Shown: positions 1 to 11,138 of the stretch, piece after piece
How positions within the stretch are numbered: the stretch's first letter is position 1
Layout of the letters: each line of letters starts with the position of its first letter
From: Ustulina deusta
Lineage: Eukaryota > Ascomycota > Sordariomycetes > Xylariales > Xylariaceae
Direction of reading: 5' to 3'
NCBI GenBank assembly: GCA_023159155.1
Contig: JAJNNX010000105.1
Location: 1 to 29,102 of the forward strand
DNA length: 29,102 nucleotides
The notes under the pieces: generated by a model
Databases searched by the model: none
What the model was told of the DNA's origin: nothing
What the model saw: the letters and a program-made list of their open reading frames with translations, nothing else
Program-made: the position numbers and the translations under genes

Positions 1-214
1 AAGCTTTTATAACTAGTTTATTAATATTATAAATAAAGATTTTAAGCTAAAAAAAAAAAAAAAAAAAAAGATCAAAGTTTATAAAATAAATAGATATAAA
101 CTCTATATATATAATTATAAAGTTATAGGTTACTCTATATATAAACTTCCTATTTTATTATTATATAAGTTTGGAGTTCTTGCAAGTCTTGCTAAGACTG
201 TACTAATTATTATA
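1..214 (-). repeat. Partial LTR, retrotransposon copy 1
   Basis: This is the right-hand end of an LTR of the repeated gypsy-type family. The first 19 bases present in other copies are missing because the window starts inside it. It is recognised by the shared order: tagtttattaatatta, a long A tract (50-69), a block resembling agtttataaaatagatatagactcta, then ctatttt-att, and the terminal ctgtactaattattata. It lies antisense, so it is the 5' LTR of a minus-strand element whose body is left of the window. The next bases (215-219, attaa) start sequence that matches the pol interior of the opposite-facing copy 2, so copy 1 was inserted into copy 2. ATTAA is the expected right-hand target duplication, but its partner is outside the window. 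Confidence 0.85.
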
Positions 215-469
215 ATTAATATTAAATATAATATAAATTTAAATATTATTTTTGTTTTATTTACATTTAAATTTAAATTAATTAATTATTAATAAAAAAA
301 TATATATTTAAAAAATAAAATAAAATTAATTTTAAATATTAATAATACTATATTTAATTATTATAATATTATTTATTTTATAAAATCAAATATTATTAAA
401 ACTTTTTATTAATTATTATTAATTTTAAAATTATATTAATTTTTTTTTTAAACTTATAAAAAAATATTT

Positions 470-650
470 TAGTAAAAAGTTTTATTATTTAGTTTAAAAA
501 TAAAACCTATTTAATAATAAGTTTTTATTAATATATAAATTTATAAATATTTATATAAATAATACTTAATTTATTATAAAAATTAATTTATTGTTTATAT
601 TAAACTAAATATTAAAAAAATATTAAAACCTTTTGTTTTAATATATTTAT
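470..650 (+). pseudogene. Reverse transcriptase remnant (copy 2)
   Basis: This is the most recognisable part of pol in copy 2. Codons near 476-515 read KVLLFSLKIKP, which corresponds to the reverse transcriptase motif usually written as VLPFGLxxAPATFQ. Codons at 552-563 read YINN, which corresponds to the catalytic YVDD box after G-to-A changes (gta to ata, gat to aat). The same pair of motifs occurs at the same spacing in copy 6, apart from a short deletion here. The frame contains stops and cannot encode a working enzyme. The outer limits are approximate. Confidence 0.65.
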
Positions 651-2572
651 TTAGTATATTAATAAAATAACTATTTTTTTTAAATTAACTACTAAAAAAA
701 ATAAACTATTTATAATTAAATTAAAATAAAAATAAAAATTTAAATATATAAAACTACTAATATATAAAATATTAGTTTTAGTTTTGTTTAATTTTAGCTA
801 ACTAATATAAATAAAAATAAATATTTTATATAATATAATAATAAAAATTATTTAGTAATAATAAAAAGATATAACTTAAAAATTTATAAAATATTTTTTT
901 ATAATAATAATAATAATTCAATAAGCTTATTTAATTTAAAAATATAAATTTTTAGTAGTAATATAAATTTTAATATTATTTTTTTGGACTAACTAAAAAA
1001 AAAATATAATAATTAATATTTTATTAAAAGAAAATAGGAAAACTTTTTATAATAAAAACTAAAAAAACTAAAAAAAAAATAATAATATTAGTTTTTTTTA
1101 ATAAAATATAAAGTTTTATATTAATTACAGACTTTTTATTTAATATTTTCTAAAAAACTAACCTAATAAACTTAATTAAATAAAAACAAAAAATTATATA
1201 TATTTAAAATTATTTTAAATAAAACTATTTTTTTTATATAGCTTTAATTTAAAAAACTTATATATTTTTAATTATTATATATTAAAATTAATATAAAATA
1301 TTTAAAATATAATTATTATAACTATAAAAGAAATATTATAAAATAAAACTTTTCATTTTTTTAATTTATTATTTATATTAGTTATAATATAATAATATAT
1401 AATAATAAATAATAAAAATATATTATTTAATTAATAAAGTTATAACTATATATAAATATTTATAAATAAGTTTAGCTATTTAATTATAACTTTATTTAAT
1501 AAAAAAATAAATATTATAAAATTACTAGCTATATAATATTATAAAAATTTATATAAATTTTTTAATATATTAAATATATAAATATTAAATAATGTAGAAC
1601 TATTTATTTTTTAGTTTATAATAATAATTAATAATTTTATAAGTATTAAGTACTATTTTAGTAGTACTTATTATGTTTAAACTTAAAAAACAATAAAATT
1701 AACTAATTAAAAACTAGATTAATAACTTTATGTTTATATTAATAAATATTAAAATAACTAAAATATTTATTTTGTTGTTTTAAAATTTATATATAATTTT
1801 TTATAATATTTATTAATTAATATATTATTACTAAAAATAGCAATAAAAAATAATATATAAAACTTTTTAATAATAAATATTAATAAAACTATTATAAATT
1901 TTAATACTAAACAATAAATATTTAAATTAATTTATTAAACTTAAAACATTTTAAAAATAATATAAGCTATAAACTAATAAAAAAAACGTTTAATAAACTT
2001 TAAAATAAAAAACAAAGTTTTTAAAAAAAAAAAAAGTTTTATAATATAAGTATTAACTACTAAATTAAACTTTTTAAAACTTTAAAAAAATAAAAATTTA
2101 GCTATATTTTTAATTTATTTAATTTTTATAAAATAAAAAACTTATTTTATATTAATTAATTATAAAAAATAAATAATAATTTTTTATTTTAATAAATCTA
2201 ATTATTACTTTTAATTAAAAATATTAATAGTAAAGCAAACTTTAAAATTAAATAAATTAAACAATTAAAAATATATAAAAAAAGCAAAAGATTATAATAC
2301 TAAATTGCTTAAAAAAATTATAATCTTAATAATACTTAATATATAGCTTAAAATTTTAAAAATATACTAATTAAGCTTAACTAATTTTATAAAATTTATA
2401 AAAGAACTTCTAAACTTTTTATAAAATTATAAAAATAAATATATATAGCAATAGTTAATAAATTTATAAATAATTATAAAAATAATAATAAAGCAGTATA
2501 TTATAAAAAAACTATATAAACTTAATATTATTAATAACTTTGAATTAAAATTATATTTAAACTTTTAGTTTT

Positions 2573-2584
2573 AAAAAATAATAA
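2573..2584 (+). promoter_or_regulatory. Polypurine tract remnant, copy 2
   Basis: An A-rich tract (aaaaaataataa) lies directly before the 3' LTR. It occupies the place of the plus-strand primer. The same site in copy 6 keeps guanines (aaaaaaaggtag), which identifies it as a mutated polypurine tract. Confidence 0.55.
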
Positions 2585-2810
2585 TATAATAATTAGTATA
2601 GTTTTAGCAAAACTTCTAAAAACTTCAGACCTATATAATAATAAAATAAAAAATCTATACACAAACTAATTTATACTTCTATAGTTATATACATAAAATC
2701 TATATCTATCCATTTTATAAATTTTAATTTTTTTTTCTTTTTTAGCTTAAAGTCTTTATTTATAGTATTAATAAACTAGTTATAAAAACTTTATTTAATT
2801 AATTGCAACA
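2585..2810 (+). repeat. 3' LTR of copy 2
   Basis: This is a sense-orientation LTR of 226 bp. It starts tataataattagtatag (ancestral TGTAACGGTTAGTATAG) and ends ttaattgcaaca. It contains the family landmarks: agacctatataataata, the tctatatctatccattttata block, a T-rich tract (the reverse complement of the A tract in antisense copies), and agtattaataaactagttataaaaact. The CA at its 3' end survives. The flanking bases 2811-2815 (tttta) are the presumed right target duplication; the left partner is not visible. Confidence 0.85.
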
Positions 2811-4564
2811 TTTTATATATAATAAATTTTTTAATAAATTTATTATAATTTTTAAAAAAATTAATATTATATATTATATTAATATTTAGTTTTATCATAG
2901 AATTAATTAATTACAATTTTTTTATTTTTGTTTTAATTAAAAACTATATATTTTAATATAAAAAAAAAGTTTTATAATAAATTTTTTTTATATAAAACTT
3001 TTGTTAAAATATTAGTTTTTTATAATATAAGTTTAACAAATTTTAATTTTTTAATTAATTTTTTAAGTTTTTTAATTATTAATCATATATTTTTAAAAAT
3101 TTTAATAAAACAAAAAAGTATATTTTTATAAAGTTTAATTTATTAAAAATAGGTTTTTTTTTAAAGCTTAATATAGTTCTTTTTTTAAAAAAAATTTTCT
3201 TATATATAAACTAAATAAACTAATATTATTTAAAAAAAATATTATTATAAAAATATAATCTTTTACTTTTATTTTTGTATATAATATATATTATAATTAA
3301 ATAATCTTTTAATAATATATTATTTTTTTATAAAATAATTGTTTTTTTGTTTAGTACCTAGTTTAAAGCTTAAAGTTTTAGCTATAATTATTATAAGCTT
3401 TTTTTCTTTATTAATATAATATAAATAATAATTTTAATTTTTTAATCTAGTTGTATTTTTAATTGTTAAAAAAAATATTTTATTAAATAAATATCTATTA
3501 AAATAGCAAGTTTTTAAAACTTTTATAGATAAGTTTAGTTTTTTATATATATATATATATTTTTTTTTAAATTTCTTTTTTAAAATATAACTATTATTAA
3601 TTAAAAAAAATTTTTATTAATTATAAATAAAATTTAAAGCTTTTAATAATTATTTGTTTAGTTTTTTTTTAAATAAATAACTATAAGTTTTTTACTAATT
3701 ATTTTATTATTTTACTAATTAAATAAATAATAATAAACATTATAATTTTATATTTTCTAAATATTATATTAAATATTATATAATTATTTTAAAAAATAAC
3801 AATAAAAAAGTTTGGTTATGTTTCACTATATAAATAAATAGATCTAAAAATTAATTTATAAGCTAGATTATAAATTTAAAATATTTGAAATATTTTATAA
3901 ATTTTAAACTATTATTATTAAATTTTTTTTAAATAATAATAATAGTTTTTATAAAAAATTAATATTTTTTTATACAATTATTAATTATTAAGCTTAATTT
4001 TATGTTAATATTTATAATATTAATAATAAATTTGTTTAATGTAAAGTTTTTAATAAAAAAATTTATATATAAACAAATATAAATATAGTTTTTTAATTTA
4101 AAAATTATAAAAAGTCTTAACAATATTTAATAAATTTTTAAGCTATATAAATAGTAATATATATATTTAGAAATTTTATTTTATTTATTTATAATTTTTA
4201 TTTTTTTATTTATTATTAAATATTAAAAAGAAGCTTACTAAAGTAATAAATATATTAAAAAATAATAATAAGCTAAATATAATATAAAACCTAGTTTTAA
4301 AACCTAAGAAATTTTTTTTATTAATTTAATATAAATAATTTAAAATTGATTTAAAATTAAAGCTTATATAATTAAATGAGTTTTTATTAATAATAAGTTA
4401 TAAATTTTATATATTAAATGTTTTTTTTAAAAAAAACAAAATATTTTATAATATTATATTAAAGTTATAATTTTTAATATATATTAAAATAAATATTATA
4501 AGTTATATAATATATATTGTTTATAAAAAAAATATTTTCTTAATTAAAGTTATAATATTTAAAT
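2811..4564. other. A+T-rich stretch with no assignable gene
   Basis: About 1.75 kb of almost pure A+T with TA-rich composition and stops in all six frames. I saw no similarity to the gypsy-type family in either orientation, no LTR ends, and no tRNA or rRNA signature. It contains homopolymer runs and a (TA)n tract near 3546-3560. It may be another transposon erased by RIP, or host intergenic sequence caught in the same mutation. Before copy 3 was inserted, this segment and 4839-5261 were continuous with 11139-11541. Confidence 0.6.
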
Positions 4565-4705
4565 TGTTTGAATGGAGTGTACTGCATATTTCTAAGGCAG
4601 CAGTACATGCCTGCAAGGTTGGTGGAATATAGTCTATTCACTATATGCCACACTTAAAGGGAGGGAGAGAAAGGAAGGAATTGGGTAGGTGGGAGCCCCC
4701 CATAT

Positions 4706-4725
4706 ACCCCTTCGTACGAAGGGGT
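4706..4725. repeat. Perfect palindrome, first copy
   Basis: accccttcgtacgaaggggt is a perfect 20-bp palindrome inside the solo LTR. It could be a binding site for a dimeric protein or form a cruciform or RNA hairpin. The same core recurs 68 bp downstream. Confidence 0.85.
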
Positions 4726-4742
4726 CTGTAGGTGGGTCCTAG

Positions 4743-4794
4743 CCGGACCCCTTGGCCTAGACCCCTTGGCCAGACCCCTTCGTACGAAGGGGTC
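4743..4794. repeat. GACCCCTTNG repeats ending in a second palindrome
   Basis: Three head-to-tail variants of a roughly 16-20-bp unit starting gaccccttggcc or gaccccttcg lie here. The last one forms the second perfect palindrome, 22 bp long at 4773-4794 (gacccctt-cgtacg-aaggggtc). With the first palindrome they give the LTR paired symmetrical sites. They may be transcription-control sites of the retroelement; that role is inferred only. Confidence 0.7.
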
Positions 4795-4833
4795 CATAAG
4801 TGCCCTAGCTAATTACGTACAATTAATCCAACA

Positions 4834-5261
4834 TAAATAATATTAATTAATGAATTTTTTTATTTAAAAATAATTAAGTTTGTTTGTAGTATAAGCCTAC
4901 TAGTTAAATATTAATAATATATTATAGTTTTTATTTATAAATTTTTTTTTTTTAAATTAGTATTATTATGGTTTTTAATTTAAATATATTTTATATAATT
5001 AATTTAATATAATAAAATTTATAATTTAGTTTATATATTTTTTAAAAACTATGTTTTATTTTTATATAGCTTTTATATATTTTATATTTAGCTATAATCA
5101 ATTATTAGTTTATTTTTTATTTAATAATCTAAATAATAATTTTAAAATAAAATATAAAATTTTTTTAATTTTTATAAAAATTTTAGATTTTATTTAAGTC
5201 ATTATTTATCTAAATATATTAAAATATTTAAAAGCTTTTATAATTAATTTTTTATAAATAA
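4834..5261. other. A+T-rich stretch with no assignable gene
   Basis: A+T-rich sequence between the solo LTR and copy 3, with no gene or recognisable element. Its first five bases (taaat) are the right target duplication of the solo LTR. Its last five (5257-5261, aataa) are the left target duplication of copy 3. It continues the pre-insertion sequence of 2811-4564. Confidence 0.6.
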
Positions 5262-5498
5262 TGTTACAACTAGTTAAGTAAAGCTTTTATAGCTAGTTTA
5301 TTAATACTATGGACAAAAACTTTAAACTAAAAAAGAAAAAAAAAAAGGAAAGAAGTTAGAGTTTATAGAGTGGGTAGATATAGACTCTATGTGTGTGGCT
5401 GCAGAGTTATAAATTGGTCTATGCATAGACTTTTTATCTTATTGCTATATAGGTCTAAAGTCCTTATAAGTTTTGCTAAAACTATACTAATTATTATA
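5262..5498 (-). repeat. 3' LTR of copy 3
   Basis: A 237-bp antisense LTR from tgttacaactag to ctatactaattattata. This is one of the less mutated LTRs: it keeps agagtgggtagatatagact, gtgtgtggctgcagag and the perfect 14-bp palindrome GTCTATGCATAGAC (5417-5430). An imperfect inverted repeat (agagtttata 5358-5367 with tatagactct 5380-5389) lies in the middle. Its partner LTR at 10901-11133 is clearly more A+T-rich. Confidence 0.9.
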
Positions 5499-5510
5499 TT
5501 ACTTTTTTTA
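5499..5510 (-). promoter_or_regulatory. Polypurine tract remnant, copy 3
   Basis: On the minus strand the bases next to the 3' LTR read aaaaaaagtaa, the same place and form as aaaaaaaggtag in copy 6. This supports leftward transcription of copy 3. Confidence 0.55.
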
Positions 5511-7799
5511 AAACTAAAAATTTAAATATAGTTTTAATTTAAAGTTATTAATAATAATAAGTTTATATAGTTTTTTTATATTATATTGCTTTATTATTGT
5601 TTTTATAATTATTTATAAATTTGTTAATTATTATTATATATATTTATTTTTATAATTTTACAAAAAGTCCGGAAGCTTTTTTACAAGTTTTAAAAAATTA
5701 GTCAAGCTTAATTAGCATATTTTTAAAATTTTAAGCTATATATTAAATATTATTAGAATTATAGTTTTTTTTAAATAATTTAATATTATAGTTTTTTGCT
5801 TTTTTTATATACTTTTAATTATTTAATTTGTTTAATTTTAAATTTTGTTTTATTATTAATATTTTTAACTAAAAGCAGTAATTAAATTTATTAAAATAAA
5901 GAATTATTGCTTATTTTTTATAATTAGTTAATATAAAATAAGTTTTTTATTTTATAAAAATTAAACAAATTAAAAATATAGTTAAATTTTTGTTTTTTTA
6001 AGATTTTAAAAAGTTTAACTAACTAAAAATCTAATCTAATAGTTAGTACTTATATTATAAAGCTTTTTTTTTTAAAAAAGATTTTATTTTTTATTTTAAA
6101 ATCTATTAAGCGTTTTTTTTATTAGTTTATAGTTTGTATTATTTTTATATAAAAGTTCTTATATTATATATTATTTTTTAAATATTTTAAGTTTAACAAA
6201 CTAATTTAAGCATTTATTATTTAGTATTAAAATTTATAATAGTTTTATTAATATTTATTATTAAAAAGTTTTATGTTTTAATTTTTATTATTATTTTTAG
6301 TAGTAATATATTAATTAATAAATATTATAAAAAATTATATATAAAATCTAAAGCAAAAAAATAAATATTTTAATTGTTTTAGGATTTATTAATATAAAAA
6401 TAGAATTATTAGTCTAGTTTTTAATTAATTAATTTTATTACTTTTTAGGTTTAAATATAATAAGTATTACTAAAGCAATCCTTAGTATTTATAAAACTAT
6501 TAATTATTACTATAAATTTGAAAATAAACAGATCTATATTATTTAATATTTAATATATTTAATATATTAAAAAATTTATATAAATTTATATAATATTATA
6601 TAACTAATAATTCTGCAATATTTATTTTTTTGGTAAGTAGAATTATAATTAAATAGTTAAACTTATTTATAAACATTTATATATAATTATAACCCTATTT
6701 ATTAAATAATATATTTTTATTATTTATTATTATATATTGCTATATTATAACAAGTATAAATAATAAATAAAAAAAACTAAAAGTTTTGTTTTATAATATT
6801 TTATTTTTTTTATAATTATAATAATTATATATATATTATTTATAATTATATCTTAAATAAAACTAATAATATTTTTATTTTAATATTTTAATTGTTTTGT
6901 ATTAACTTTAGTATATAATAATTAAAAATATATAAACTTTTTAAATTAAAATTATATAAAAAAAAATAATCTTATTTAAAGTAAACTTAAATATATATAA
7001 TTTTTTGTTTTTATTTTTTAGATTTTATAATTAGTTTTTTTATTTAATTAAATCTATTAAGTTAGCTTTTTAAAAAATATTAAATAAAAAGTCTATAATT
7101 AATATAAAACGTAATATTTTATTAGGTAGAATTAATATTATTATTTTTTTTTTAGTTTTTTTAGCTTTAATTATAAAAAGTTTAGCTATTTTTTTTAATA
7201 AAATATTAATTATTATATTTTTTTATTTTAATTAGTATTAAAAAATAATATTAAAGTTTAATAAAAAGTTAGCTTAGTATATTTATTATATTAATAAAAT
7301 TTATTTATTAAAAAAATATAATAAAGTTTAATAATTAATTATTATAAAAAATTTAGTTTTAAAAAACTTTAAATAATAATATTTTAAAGTTTATACTATT
7401 ATTAGAAATTTATAGTTTTAAATTAAATAAGTTTATTTAATTAATATTATTATTTTAAAAAAATATTTTGTAAGTTTTTAAGTTTTATTTTTTTATTATT
7501 ACTAAATAACTTTTTTTATTATATTATATAAAATATTTATTTTTATTTATATTAGTTAGCTAGGCCTAAAAAAAACTAAAATAAATATTTTATATACTAA
7601 TAGTTTTATATGTTCGAAAGTTTATTTTTATTTTAGTCCTATTATAAATAACTTATTGTTTTTTTAACAATTAATTTAAAAAAGCAATAATTTTACTAAT
7701 ATAATAAATAAATATATAAATATAATTATAAAGCTTTAAAAATAACTAGATTAATTTAGTACTTTTAAAATTATTAAAATCTTAATTTAGAATTGCTTA

Positions 7800-8450
7800 A
7801 ACTTTTATAAAATTAATTTTAATTTTTATTTTAGCTTTTATAACTATTTTTAAATAATTAATAAAAAATATATTAAAATAAAACTTTTTAATATTTTTTA
7901 AATATTTGGCTTAATATAAGTAATAAATTATTTTTTTATAATAAGTTTAATATTATTTTTTAATTTTAAAATAAATTAGAATATTATTTATATAAATATT
8001 TATAAATTTATTTAAAATTTTTTAGATTTATATATTAATACAAGTTTATTATTAAATAAGTTTTATTTTTAAACTAAATAATAAAACTTTTTATAAAAAT
8101 ATTTTTTTATAAATTAAAAAAAAAAAAATAATATAATTTTATAATTAATAATAATTAATAAAAATTTTTAATAATATTTAGTTTTATAAAATAAATAATA
8201 TTATAATAATTAAATATAATATTATTAATATTTAGCTCTAATATAATTTAGTTTTTTAAATATATATTTTTTTATTAATAATTAATTATAAATTTATATT
8301 TAATTAATTTAAATTTAAATATAAATAAAACAAAAATAATATTTAATTTTATATTTTGTTTAATAAAATTTATAACTAATAGTTTGTTTATAAAATTTTT
8401 TTAAATAAAATAAATTATATAAATATTTAATCTTAATAAAGTTTAAAAAT
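7800..8450 (-). pseudogene. Reverse transcriptase remnant (copy 3)
   Basis: This part of the leftward pol gene corresponds to the reverse transcriptase palm. On the minus strand, 7994-7983 reads YINN, a decayed YVDD, preceded by a decayed leucine- and asparagine-rich segment as in copies 2 and 6. The family would encode a full reverse transcriptase; here stops occur throughout. The limits are estimates based on where the catalytic box lies in this protein family. Confidence 0.6.
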
Positions 8451-9539
8451 ATATTTTTTATTATTAGGTTTTAGTATTATATTAAACTTTAGTTATAATA
8501 ATAGCAAAATTTTAAAATTTTTTTTTAAAAAAAACTTTTTTAAATATAATAATTAAAAAAGCAAAAAGCTTTATATTAATTTTATATATTTAAGGTTTTT
8601 TTTTTTTTAAAATAAGATTAGTTTATTATTAAAAATCTTTTATAGTACTATTGAATTAATTTAAGTTTATCTTTTTTATAAAATATTAATTATTTTAAAA
8701 AAAATTTTGAATAACTTAATATAATTATTTTTAATTATTATAAATTTAAATATAATAAGTTTTTTCAAAATTTTTTTAGTTAATTATTTTTATTTATTTT
8801 AATAGAAATAATTTTAAAAGTTTTATATAATTTTTTTAATAGTAGTTTAAAATTTCTTTTTTTTTATAAATTATTATATAAACTTTTTTTGTTTTAGGTT
8901 TAAAGGTTTTAGGTTTTTTTTATATTTTTTTAGTTTTAGTTATGCCTAAAATAATTATTTTAATATTTAATACTATTTCTTTAACGCTTAATTATATTAA
9001 TTAGTATTTCTTTATATTTTTAGGTTTATATTTTATTATTTATAGCTAAAAAGTTTAATTATAATTATTAATAAAAATTAAGCTAATAAAAATAAATTAT
9101 GTAATTAAATTAATTATTATTTTTAAGTTTTTATTAAAATATTTTATTTTATTAACTATTTAATATTAATAATAATATTATAATTCAAATTAATAATTTA
9201 AAATATTTAGTTTTTAAATTATTAATTATTTTATTTTAATAGTTATAAAACTTTTAAGATTTAATTAAATAAACTATTTTTATTTTTAATTATTATTTAA
9301 TTTATTATATAAATTTATAATTAATTATTAAAAAAATATAAGTTCTAATATTATATAAAACTAAAATTTTTATTTTAATATTATTAATTTATAATTAAAT
9401 AAATATTTTAAAAATAATTAATTTATTTTAGTTATATATTTTAATTAAAAAAAAAAAAAAAAAAAAAGATTTTTATTAAATTTTTTTTTTTAAATTAAAT
9501 AAACTATTAAAGTTATTTTTGTTATAGATTTTTTTTATT

Positions 9540-10100
9540 AATTAAATATTTAAAACTTTAAGCTTTTAATTAAAATAGTCAATTAATAAGTATTTTTTTT
9601 TATTATAAATAAAATAAGTTTTATTATTTTAATAAATTTTTTTTTTTTTTATAATTAATATTTATTTTAATTATTTTAAAATAAATATTTTAAAATTTTA
9701 AAAATTAAATAAAAATTAATAAATAAATTTATTAAAAGTTTAATTATTTAAATTAGATTTTTATTTAATTAAACTAACACGTTTAATTTATTAATAATTT
9801 TTATAAATTTATTTAGTATTATCTATTAATTTAATAATTTTATTAATAAATAATTTATAAAAAATATTTAATTTTATAAAAACTTTATATAGATTTTTTT
9901 TTAAATTTATATTTTTATTAGTTTTATATATATAAAGTTAAAATATTTTATAAATAATAATTATTTAATTACAATTATAATAAATTATTAATAAAACTTA
10001 AATTATTTTAATAATATTATTAAATAGTTTTGTAATTAAATAAAAACATATTTTTATTAATTTTTTAATATATGTTTTTAATTAGTTTATAATATATTAA
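9540..10100 (-). pseudogene. Gag remnant with erased zinc knuckle (copy 3)
   Basis: This region is co-linear with the gag remnant of copy 5. The zinc-knuckle site (9575-9616, minus strand) here reads YFIY in place of the CFIC of copy 5, so both leading cysteines have changed from TGT to TAT, as expected for RIP. No reading frame is open. The true start of gag may lie further right, towards the 5' LTR, and cannot be placed. Confidence 0.55.
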
Positions 10101-10900
10101 AAATAGTTATTTTCAGTTTAAAATATAATAATATTTTTATTTAGTTTTTTTATTAGTTTATAAACCTAATTATTAAATAAAATTTTATTTTTTATAAATT
10201 TCCTAAGATTAGTTTTTTATATTTTAGCTTTTTTAATATAAATAAGGTTTAAAGCGCTAAAAAATAAACTAATAAAATAAAAAATAAATAAAATAATAAA
10301 ACTAAAAAATTTAAAATTAATATTTTTAAATATATTTTTTATTATTAAATTATAGTTATTTTTTAAAAGTATTAAAATAAATATATTAAAAAATTAATAT
10401 TTTTTTTTTTTTATTTATTAAAAAAGTTTTACTAAAACTAATATAAAGTTATAAGCTTATATAGCTATAATATTTTAGCTCTAGTTTAAATTTTATTTTT
10501 TTAAGTTTTATTTTTTTAATTTCTTTAGATTTTTTTTAAAGTATTAGTTTATTTAAAGCGTTTATAAAAAAATCTTATACTTAAATTTTTTTTTTTTTTA
10601 TAAAAATTTTTTTTTTAAAATTATTTAATAATAAATAACTAGTTATACTCAAAAATTAAAAATAAAATAAAAATATTTAAAGTTAAGTTTTTTATAAATT
10701 ATTAATTTTTAAATAATATAAAAATTAAAAATTTTATTAAAATTATATTAAAGTTAAGTTTATATTATAAAATATATAATTTTTTATATTAAATATATAA
10801 TTAAAAAAAAGATTTTATTTATATTTTATTAATTATAATAAAATAAAAAATACATATTTATTAAATATTTATTAATAAATAATTAATAAACTTAAAATAG

Positions 10901-11133
10901 TATTATAATTAGTTAAGCAATGTTTTTATAGCTAGTTTATTAATATTATAAATAAAGATTTTAAGGTAAAAAAAAAAAAAAAAAAAAAAATTAAAGTTTA
11001 TAAAATAAATAAATATAGATTTTATATATATAGCTATAAAGTTATTGGTTAGTTTATATATAGATTTCCTATTTTATTGCTATGTAGGTCTAGAGTTCTT
11101 ACAGGTCTTACTAAAACTATACTAACTATTATA
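10901..11133 (-). repeat. 5' LTR of copy 3
   Basis: A 233-bp antisense LTR from tattataattag (ancestral TGTCACGATTAG) to ctatactaactattata. It has a long A tract at about 10974-10990. It is more A+T-rich than its partner at 5262-5498. Bases 11134-11138 (aataa) are the right target duplication. Confidence 0.9.
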
Positions 11134-11138
11134 AATAA

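Larger units (their letters stand above)
215..2810 (+). mobile_element. RIP-degraded gypsy retrotransposon, copy 2 (3' half)
   Basis: This is the plus-strand 3' half of a gypsy-type LTR retrotransposon. From about 230 it runs co-linear with copy 6 from about 26040 to its right LTR, and it is the reverse complement of the left half of copy 3. It carries the reverse transcriptase remnant, unrecognised downstream pol sequence, a purine tract and a 3' LTR. The left part, with gag and the 5' LTR, is separated off by copy 1 and lies outside the window. Stops occur in every frame, and nearly all CA and TG dinucleotides have become TA. Compared with copy 6 it lacks about 20 bases just before the YVDD site, between two aaattt direct repeats. 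Confidence 0.85.
4565..4833. mobile_element. Well-preserved solo LTR of a second retrotransposon family
   Basis: A 269-bp island of ordinary base composition stands out from nearly GC-free surroundings. It begins tgtttgaatgg and ends ttaatccaaca, giving a TG...CA terminus with imperfect inverted ends (TGTTTGAAT against TGTTGGATT). It is flanked by a perfect 5-bp duplication TAAAT (4560-4564 and 4834-4838). These are the marks of a solo LTR left after recombination between two LTRs of an integrated element. It contains an 8-bp hairpin (TGTACTGC 4578-4585 with GCAGTACA 4600-4607), a purine-rich tract around 4660-4685, and two copies of a CCCCTTCGTACGAAGGGG palindrome. The copia or gypsy superfamily cannot be decided from the LTR alone, and its orientation is not certain. 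It lacks RIP damage, so it arrived after its surroundings were mutated, or it is too short or too low-copy to attract RIP. Confidence 0.85.
5262..11133 (-). mobile_element. Complete RIP-degraded gypsy retrotransposon, copy 3
   Basis: This is the most complete copy in the window: 5872 bp from LTR to LTR, transcribed leftwards. Both LTRs face the same way (5262-5498 and 10901-11133). The element is bounded by a perfect 5-bp target duplication AATAA (5257-5261 and 11134-11138). In sense order, from right to left, it holds the 5' LTR, an 800-900-bp leader or early gag region, a gag remnant with the eroded zinc knuckle near 9575-9616, the YVDD-box remnant at 7983-7994, unrecognised 3' pol sequence where RNase H and integrase would be expected, a purine-tract remnant and the 3' LTR. 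Every frame is riddled with stops, so it is inactive. It is about 440 bp longer than copy 6, because copy 6 has a deletion across the end of gag. Confidence 0.9.

Noticed and set aside
1..2810. A short 2.8-kb element with inverted terminal repeats
   Set aside because: The two ends are LTRs of two different copies. The sequence after 214 is mid-pol of a plus-strand copy, so this is one insertion interrupted by another, not a single small element.
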